Source of the DNA: Galaxea fascicularis
Lineage: Eukaryota > Cnidaria > Anthozoa > Scleractinia > Euphylliidae
Direction: 5' to 3'
Assembly (NCBI GenBank): GCA_948470475.1
Contig: OX419336.1
Location: 27,014,005-27,078,004 of the forward strand
Length of the DNA: 64,000 nt
Made by a program: the position numbers and the translations under genes
Part shown: piece after piece, positions 56,737 through 64,000 of the stretch
Numbering within the stretch: the first letter of the stretch is position 1
Layout of the letters: the number at the start of each line of letters is the position of its first letter
Notes under the pieces: generated by a model
The model's database searches: none
Told to the model about the DNA's origin: nothing
Seen by the model: the letters and a program-made list of their open reading frames with translations, nothing else

Positions 56737-58257
56737 CTTAGTTACTTTGCATGACTCTGGGTTTTGCGCCTATTGTTTTTATTGAAAGACAAAGAGACAC
56801 AACTGAAGAGGTAAAAATTACTTCCTTATTGTGTGAACGTACACTCTTCGCTCGACCGTTTACCAACTACATCAGTCAATCAAGAAGTAGAATCAACATA
56901 TTGTTCTTTATTACCTCGGCTGGTTTCCCCACAGGCTAAGTTTTTATCGCTTCTATAAACTTACATCTTTGCATTTCTCAGTATATTAATATGATTGTAT
57001 TTGTTCATGTCTGAAAATAAATTACTTGGCATCACCGTACTGGATCGATACTTGCATCACGGACAGTATGAGGGTTTCATCGATGCGATTTGGTTAAATC
57101 GATCATTTATTTTCGCAGTTCGTTATGAAAGAGATGACAAGACAAAAATGTGTCAAATCGGAAAATTCATGAAAAAACTATCATTTCGAATAAAACCAAA
57201 CTGGATATGTTTGGAAACAGAAAATCGAAACAAGGGAAAATGCTTACCGAATTTTTGTCTGTATTGCAAACGATTTACCAAATACATCATTCACCACAGT
57301 CAGTTTGCAAATTTAGACAGAAATGAATAATGCGAGGTCTAGTACTGAAAATCATTAGTAACTCAAGATGAATTTTCTTAGCCACTGTGATAAAATAACT
57401 TATCCATGTAAAGGAGATTCACTAATCCGTACGCTGTCCCTTGTCAGTTTCCCGCCTTAAAACCCAAGAGCTAAAAGTATTGAGTGACACTACTAAATAC
57501 ACTGCAGCATAACGAAATGACTTTGTGGAATTGGTTTCAGAACATTCTGCGGTAGGAGACTTGAATTATTTCCTTTGTTCTATACTTGTGACATGCTTCA
57601 CACAAAATCATTCGTAACTGTGTTGTTTTCACATTCCATATGGTTGTATTCGGCGGAGAGGCATTGAGGGCTTCTCCGACCTATTCTCTTTTATTTCAAC
57701 ATACATAAGTTAATTTGGTCGCTTTACCCAACTCCAACTGAAATCACCTCGGCTTGGCGGACTGACCAGAATAACTAATTTTATAAAATAAAAAATTACA
57801 GCTGAAAAAAGAGGTTTTCTCTTCCATTTCCCTTGAGATGGAACGACGAAAAGATCTGTCTTTTCTGTTTTTTTTTTTTTTTCTCGTTTGGTCATTTATC
57901 TGAAAAGCTAAGAAACTAAAAACATTTATTCAATACTAGATTTATTCACATCTTTACTCTCAATCCGGGAATTTTTAGCAATCGTCTTCCAAGCAATACA
58001 TGTGTGTCGATTACAGTTTCAATGTGGCTCTTGTTCGATTGAAAATTTGACGGTAGACGTTGGGTGATTCTTCAAGAAATTAAGACTACATGACTGTTTC
58101 TCACAAACTGTCATATAGACCACGAATCTTATCCGACAACTCAGTTGGAGTCCTTCCGCAAGCGAACTTGCAAAGGATACAAAAGTTATCCACAACTCAG
58201 TAGAATTCGCTCATTGCCGGCCTACGCCATCAAATGTAGTCAACGTGAACTTTGAAT
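56737..58257. other. Spacer between the two 1.49-kb copies
   Basis: A frame at 56995-57330 (+, first ATG at 57007, 107 codons) is Lys/Arg-rich and has no recognised motif. Words near 56855 (CGTTTACCAACTACATCAGT) and 57274 (GATTTACCAAATACATCATT) are similar, hinting at a small old internal duplication. A T-run lies at about 57869-57882. No LTR-type gag or pol sequence occurs here. Confidence 0.5.
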
Positions 58258-59743
58258 CGGGCTTTTTGCGGTATCGTCAGTATGGAAAAAGACCCTTAGT
58301 AGAGTTACACATCGATTTTCTGCCAAACTAAGGACAAATGTTCAGATGATATAGCAGATTAGTTAATACACATGTATTACTTACACGTTAATAGCTTTTT
58401 CTCGAAATTTGGAGCAGAATAAGTTGTAGACTTTTGCGTTTGAAAATATACGGTTTAAATAAACTTGGCGCGAGTTCAGAGTCAAGCCATTGTCTTTGCG
58501 AAAACAATGGTTGCCATGAAGAAAGAATACGCAGTAATACGCTATTGAAGAAAACCAGTCATCTGTAGCAGCCTTATCGACAAACTTCTAACAAGGCAGA
58601 AAAACCAGTCGCGCGCGAAATAAAACTCGCTTAGCAATCACAGCTTGCGGTCGGTAATCAGCAACACTGTTGCAAAGATGTCTGATGTAAGGGTAAATGA
58701 CTTGGACCAGGAGCTCTTTTCAGAGCTTACAGACTCCCTGGTCCAACCTTCACTTGTGCATGTAGTTGCACCGTTTGTAAACGGAAACGATCCAAATTAT
58801 TGTGTTCAAATTAACGGGAACGTTTTATAATTATGGGAATGGAGAATCATGGATGGCAGCTTGAAGAAACTATTCGCTGTTCTTCAGAGCAACCTTCGTG
58901 CGAATGGCTATCAACTTGGGGAGTCTGTGTTTGATCGGGTCTCTCTTTTACTGAATACTAAAACAAGAACTTTCGTGGCTAAAATTAAAGAAGAGAGAAA
59001 TGGAAAGCGAAGGAATAAGAAGAAAGCCGAAACTTGGACAAAACTGACCATCTATCCCGCCGAAATTTCGCATTCGCCTTACGACATAGTAAATGAGCTG
59101 AGTCACAAAGTTGATCACTTAAACGAAACGGTCCAAGAGCAAGCGACAGAATTGTATGAGCAAATGAAAGAGGCTACAGTGGGCAGCTGCAGACATAAGG
59201 GAAAATTAAACGTTTCAGCGAGGTCGGTGAGTTCTGCCAAATGAGTTTTAATTTTGTTTTAAATTATCGTTTCGCAGCTGCATGCATCTTGCCAGTACTT
59301 AACAGCATTTTTCGTGACACATAGGAATAAGACGAATTAAAGAGGCCCTGTGGTTTCCTGAAACTTATGGTCTGATGTCAGAATCCCTTGTGGTGAATCA
59401 TAACCTTTCCTTTTCCTTCATGCAGCAATAAGATTAGCATTCTGTCAGGTTTAACGAAACCAACAAACACTTTTTTATGCAAAACTTTGTAAACTCGAGT
59501 ATTCTGGTTTTAAGAAATAAAACAATAACAATGGCGTCTGCCACCTTTTGTTTAAATACTCCGCTTACTTTTAGATAATGAGCCCTGCGATATTCCCTAT
59601 GGAGGTTAGCGTGCGTTCTTGGTAACCAATCAATTAGGTTCTTCCTGATCGTCTTTGAATAATGACGCGTAGTATGACAGATCTAGAGCTTTCTTAAGCT
59701 GTAAGTAAATGTCGCGAGAACAATAGCCATTTCTCCCCATGTA
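58258..59743 (+). repeat. 1.49-kb duplicated segment, copy 2
   Basis: Second copy of 55247-56736, same orientation. Observed differences include TCGGCAGTGTGT versus TCGTCAGTATGG near the left edge, CACGTG versus CACATG, TTGCAAAA versus TTGCGAAA, CCTTTACTT versus CCTTCACTT, and GAGAGCAAT versus GAGAACAAT. This is well over 99% identity. The sequence after 59743 is unrelated to that following copy 1. Confidence 0.95.
58678..59244 (+). pseudogene. Unrecognised gene start with shared in-frame stop, copy 2
   Basis: Same structure as 55671-56237: ATG at 58678, TAA at 58828-58830, in-frame continuation to an ATG at 58849 and 131 codons to 59244, and the same GTGAGT donor (GT at 59227-59228). The single coding difference I see in the first part changes one Leu to Ser (SLVQPLL to SLVQPSL). 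The second part is identical at protein level. Because both copies share the stop, the lesion or recoding site predates the duplication. Confidence 0.55.
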
Positions 59744-61300
59744 AATTTTCACAGAAACATGCCACATACATAGTAGATCTTAAATGAGATTTAGTTCATT
59801 CTCACCATAATCCCCCTATAGTAATATGTTTGACGTTACGTTCTTATTGGAGTGTTGCCAATTTTAGCTTGTTGCTAATTGCGGAACTTATTTTCTGTTT
59901 TTCGGCGTGTCAGAATATCTATCCGCAAGACCTTTCCGAGGAAACTAAACCGAGTGCCTCTGTCGGAGAACAGCGCTTGTTTCCCGTTGGGAATGATATG
60001 AACGGACAGACGGCAAGATTAGCCTAAGATCAATCTCTTTCGTCTAAGGGCTCCTTTTCGTCCATGCTCCGTTTTGCTGAAGCTGTGTACATTCCTTAAT
60101 GTTGAAGACTCGGTCGTAGAGTCTCGATGATTTTCGTTGCAAGAAGGTGAAGCTCTTTATAACAAGTAAGTCCCAGGTTGAAACTAAAACATTATGACAA
60201 TGTATAAGCATTAACTTACCCTTAACTAACTGTAATGAATCCGAAGGATTCCAAAAACAGTGCAGCGCAGCTCAAGTTTGCTTTTGTTGATTGCTGTTAA
60301 ATTCGTTTATTCCAAGAGAAAGAATAGAACATTTTTATAGGAGCAATGATTAACAAATTTCCCAATACTATAATTCAGTTTTCCAAATACGCCCCGAAGA
60401 GTATTAATGTCATCATCTTGTAGAAAAGTCAAGCAACGTTTTTCCATTTGTAATTCCCTGTAACGTCTGTAAGGCACAGCCAAAGAACGTTTAAGTGTAC
60501 CAGAGGATGGTGTGAAAGCTGATTCCCATTCTGTTGTAATAATGTTCAGTTGATCTCGAGTTTTGACTTAGAAGGTTTTCTTCTTTAAAATAAGCTTTTA
60601 AAAACATTTTCAAATGGTAACACGAAATCTTCTTTAACTCGTGATCCTGAATAAGCGGTAATCTTTTCACCTTTCGCGAAACCAAACCTGTAGTCTTATA
60701 ATGTCAAATTTAAATTTTTAATCTCACTGCTTAAATTTTTTCCCTACCCTATTTTCCTTTACTGTCGCTACAGCAGTGACACTTACTGGTCTTCGCATAC
60801 TTAATTATGGACAAAGCATTGCACAGAAGCTGAACCAAGTCGTCGCGTCCTTAAGTTCATTCTAAAGTTTCACAATACAGTGCATTTTTTGAAAATGTGC
60901 TCAACACACAACAACAACTAAAATTCAAAGCTAAAAGGAATTCCTCCATTTCCTTGGTGGCGCTCGTTTTCTCCTTGCACAATCAAGTACAATAATTTGG
61001 GAGTAACCTTATGAAAACAGACATTTGTCGATGCAATTACAGCTAAAGAATCGGCTATTTTTAGAATATACTTTAAAAATTGCATTAGCCTTAAAATAAT
61101 TGTCCAGAGTTGTAAGCAATTTCTATACTAGTGTAATGAAACTACATTTAAATGTCTTTGGACACCAATGGTGAAGTTGAAAATAGGCTGCAGCTTGAAA
61201 AATTTGCCCCAGTTTTTCAGTCCTTCCGTTCTGTTTTGCAAAAAATCACTGGACTGACCTCCCGGTTGATATCTTTTTGTTGGTGTGCTCGCATAATTTA
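59744..61300. other. Non-coding stretch with a weak secreted-peptide-like frame
   Basis: At 59830-60027 (+) an open frame without its own ATG encodes a hydrophobic stretch (FSLLLIAELIFCFSAC) followed by a polar tail of about 40 residues, like a signal peptide. It would need an ATG from an upstream exon, and a GTAAGT donor lies near 60169. I regard this as weak. Nothing else is recognised. Confidence 0.25.
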
Positions 61301-61578
61301 AGGTCAAGTAATACTGGCAACATTTTCTTTCAACTTGTCGCGCAACATTGTTGCGTTGCAAGTTGAAAAGCGATTTTTGCCCGTATTACCGCTTTGCGTG
61401 TTCAACTTGTCACGCAACAATTTCAGTGTTGCAAGTTGTGGCAACATGTTGCGCAAAGTAGACCCGAGTTCTACTTTTTGCAACAAACGGTAATACGGGC
61501 AAAAATCGCTTTTCAACTTGCAACGCAACAATGTTGCGCGACAAGTTGAAAGAAAATGTTGCCCGTATTACTTTACCT
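61301..61578. mobile_element. MITE with nearly perfect 91-bp TIRs and TTA duplication
   Basis: The arms 61301-61391 and 61488-61578 are complementary at 89 of 91 positions (AGGT(C/A)AAGTAATAC start; TTGCCCGTATTACCG inner end). TTA lies directly outside both ends (61298-61300 and 61579-61581), a clean 3-bp target duplication. The loop of about 96 bp has further CAACTTGT/ACAAGTTG words. It has no coding capacity. Arm identity and intact TSD point to a young insertion. PIF/Harbinger-type is inferred from the TTA duplication. Confidence 0.93.
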
Positions 61579-64000
61579 TTAATCAACAAGAAAAGGCAGT
61601 TAGTCTCCGTTTCCGCAAACGTTTAGTCAAAAACATGAAAATCTTTGTGCAAGATATTCCCTTTGGAGTACACATCTAAACTTTTCATTAAAAGAAATCG
61701 TCAAAATTACTAACATGTTGACTGGGAGTTCTTTGTACCGTATTGTCTGTTTCTGAAGCAGATAGATTTGCGCAGTTTCTGCTAGATTAACTGCTCAATA
61801 TTTCAATCTGAAATCATTTTTTTATTATTTACTGTGACTGACTGACATTTCAATATTTGAAAATATTACACAAACCTCATAGACAAGAGAAATTTCATGA
61901 ATTTGTGGTTACTAGTTTTTAAATACCTTTTCCTCGTTGGTGAGTTTTTAAGTGGATCATACTGGCTGGTCTTTCCCATTCGGAAGTCGCTTGTCACTTG
62001 CAGTTAGGCATATGACATAACGAAGTCAAGAGGGCGTGAAAACAAAAACCAAAACTGAGGAATTAGAGGAAACGAAAGAAAACAGCAGTGGAAGAAAAGC
62101 ATGTAAGAGAGAAACGTCTTTCAATTGACCATCATTTTCACTGAAAATAAAATTAAAAGACATTCACGACCAAACACACTTTGCGTATCGTTTGCTGAAG
62201 TTTTAAATGGTCGATTGCGCTGGCTGGATACTGTTCTTGCAAATTCCGTGTGCTATTCTAACGGACAAGATATGCTGAACGAAGTAAACTGGGAGTGAAC
62301 GAGGCGCGCAGCTGTTCAGGGCTATTTTGTGTAGCGAAGACATGATATTGGCTTATAAAAACCACGGACATGTCAAACTATTGTTCAATAATTCATCTTT
62401 TTTATCTTTTTTGTATTTCTAACTGGATTTCACGAATCCGTCGAAACGAAACAAAACGTTACGTGATCATAAATTGCCGGCAAAAACCAAATGCGCTCTT
62501 TTCACTGACAATACTTAAACAAGTGTCATTCTTTCCATGTTGGTCAAAAATCAAATGCAACGAATTTAGCAGATTTAATTTAAGAAGGAAGCACCTCGAG
62601 ATGCACTTTCAAAAGCCTTTATTCAATTTCCTTTTGCATTAGGGTAAAAAGCGTACTTAATAACTGGCGACACGAAAACTGTCTTTTTTTTTTAGCTGAT
62701 GTCAAGTGTCGCTTTTATTTATTATTCAAGGAATTGAACTTCGTAAACAAAACAGGGAAAGAATGTCTCTTGCCTCTCATTTAATAATTATTGACTTAGC
62801 AAAATCGCGTTGCAAAACTGGGCCGTTAGTCTTACAAGTAAGCAAGTTGAATGCTACAAAAGCTGACTTGCTTCATTTCGGTTTGTCCTCGGGTTTTGAG
62901 TAACAACGTTATGGTCAGGGTGACGTAAATGCAATTAGAAATTAATATCCTGCAGGAAACACAATTTGCTTTATTCGTTACGCTTTCATTTTTTTTTTTT
63001 GTTAATATTTTCCTAAATTGACAAAAGAAAATTATGTTACGTGTTGGAAATCGTTTCTTGTTATTTAGATCGAGCTAAGCAAATCGCCAAGAATATTTTT
63101 ACCATAAATCACTGGTATAAAAGTTCGTATCATCCAGATCATGATTGAACATCCATAGTCTTAAGTCAAATTGAAGTCAATGAAAAGGCACTAAACTAGT
63201 TCAAGAAGATAAGGCGACTTACAAGGAATTCACTCTTTTTGGTGTTTTAATTAAAACTGCTGCAAATGTTCTTTTTTCGTCTGATTAAGTGACATTAGCG
63301 TACTCGGAAAGAAAATAGAAGTTCTCACAAGAGGAGTCGAACCCGTGACGCAAAACTAAGTAAGGTTTATTTGTCATTGTCGTGAAAATGGTTCGTTTTT
63401 TTCGAAATGATTGTCCCAAAGTTCATGCAAGATCTCATTATAGAAATGTGCTACCAAGAGTCCATTTTCACGGAATCATTAAGCTAATGGACATTTTCGG
63501 AAAGGACAAGGAAAACAGCCTTAGGTCTGAAAGAAAGTAGTTCACGAATAGTTTACTTTTAGAAAGCTAACTACTCCGCATAAGTGGACCTTCAAACAAG
63601 CGGGTAAATTTCCAGGTTTATATTTCATGTGTTCATACCTCAAACACATCTGGCTCCTCTTAAATGCACTGAAGTTAAGCTTTGCCAGCTTTCTGGGATA
63701 ATTGATGTGCGTTAAACGATATAAGAGCAATTATACCTTTCATAGTCAAATCAGCCACATGCATGTTACAAGTGACAGTTACATTGAAACATCATTACTA
63801 AGGGCGCACCACTACCTATTGATAAATGCGTAACACCTGGCAAAATCCTTGAAGAATGAGTGCAATTCGCATCGTATTATCGATTCCCTGAGACCAATTG
63901 CTTTTTATTTTGTTGTCAGCTAAGTGTCTCCATCACACTACCAAGACTGTCCTTTATCACGTTCCACGCCAGCTATAAAGCCAGATTTGCTTGATGTACT
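61579..64000. other. Non-coding stretch to window end, nothing recognised
   Basis: A TATA-like TTATAAAAACC at about 62353 precedes an ATG-started 90-codon frame (62370-62642) of ordinary noncoding composition. A short B-box-like GAGTCGAACCCGTGACG on the + strand near 63334 could be a last remnant of a tRNA-derived repeat on the - strand. No gene is supported. Confidence 0.45.

Noticed and set aside
56995..57330. Lys/Arg-rich frame of about 107 codons between the duplicated copies
   Set aside because: No motif or homologue I recognise, and it lies in AT-rich sequence where A-rich codons give Lys runs by chance.
55247..59743. Duplicated 1.49-kb segments as LTRs of a retrotransposon
   Set aside because: No TG...CA ends, no target duplication, no primer-binding site or gag/pol in the spacer, and the repeats carry a gene start themselves.
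62350..62642. TATA-like box followed by a 90-codon ATG frame
   Set aside because: The ATG lies too close to the TATA-like sequence for a normal start site, and the frame has no coding character.
63328..63350. B-box-like sequence on the - strand
   Set aside because: Only one box, no A box at the right spacing and no SINE body recognised.

Overview
This is eukaryotic nuclear DNA. The window is AT-rich and sparse in coding sequence, with no bacterial-style operons. Its repeat families, two intron-poor class A GPCR genes, Penelope-like element remains and tRNA-derived SINEs fit an anthozoan cnidarian, most likely a stony coral. The organism assignment is inference from family resemblance; no species marker is present.

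Only two genes are well supported. Both encode seven-transmembrane, rhodopsin-type (class A) receptors of the peptide-receptor kind: one on the + strand at 9684-10805 (373 aa) and one on the - strand at 18765-19982 (about 405 aa). Each has a single uninterrupted coding exon with a splice acceptor a few bases upstream of its ATG, so each has at least one 5' exon not identified here. They converge tail to tail about 8 kb apart. A third coding unit is an unrecognised, possibly transposon-related gene start. It lies in a 1.49-kb segment present twice, about 3.0 kb apart and more than 99% identical (55.25-56.74 and 58.26-59.74 kb). Both copies carry the same in-frame stop and the same candidate splice donor. 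A few isolated first-exon candidates (28.1, 40.85 kb) and a promoter-like island (34.8-34.96 kb) are weaker calls.

Most of what can be read is mobile DNA. From left to right: a 3-unit tandem repeat (2.48-2.95 kb); a TAA-flanked MITE (12.68 kb); a three-copy array of a GACGGC-rich TIR repeat (15.04-16.03 kb); a 947-bp TIR element with 40-bp termini and a broken Myb/SANT-like gene (16.03-16.98 kb); foldback repeats (20.26-20.47 and 20.91-21.53 kb); a 1.06-kb foldback element with a RecQ-helicase-like N-terminal fragment (28.94-30.00 kb); a MITE (32.45 kb); a degenerate duplication (35.1-37.3 kb); a GC-rich MITE with TCA duplications (42.54 kb); two adjacent, diverged TIR elements bounded by (TA)n (42.83-45.37 kb); a Penelope-like element remnant with inverted ends and hammerhead-ribozyme-like cores (45.38-46.37 kb); a tRNA-derived SINE (47.4-47.6 kb); a LINE 3' end with a second LINE tail inserted in it (49.42-50.01 kb); a second, internally deleted Penelope-like element (51.2-52.0 kb, - strand); another SINE with microsatellites (52.6-53.1 kb); and a MITE with nearly perfect 91-bp arms and TTA duplications (61.30-61.58 kb).

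The two receptors presumably act at the plasma membrane in peptide signalling. Nothing in the window identifies their ligands, and no linked biosynthetic or defence system is visible. The most unusual structures are the recent 1.49-kb duplication, the nest of (TA)n-bounded elements at 42.8-46.4 kb, and the Myb/SANT-bearing TIR element.
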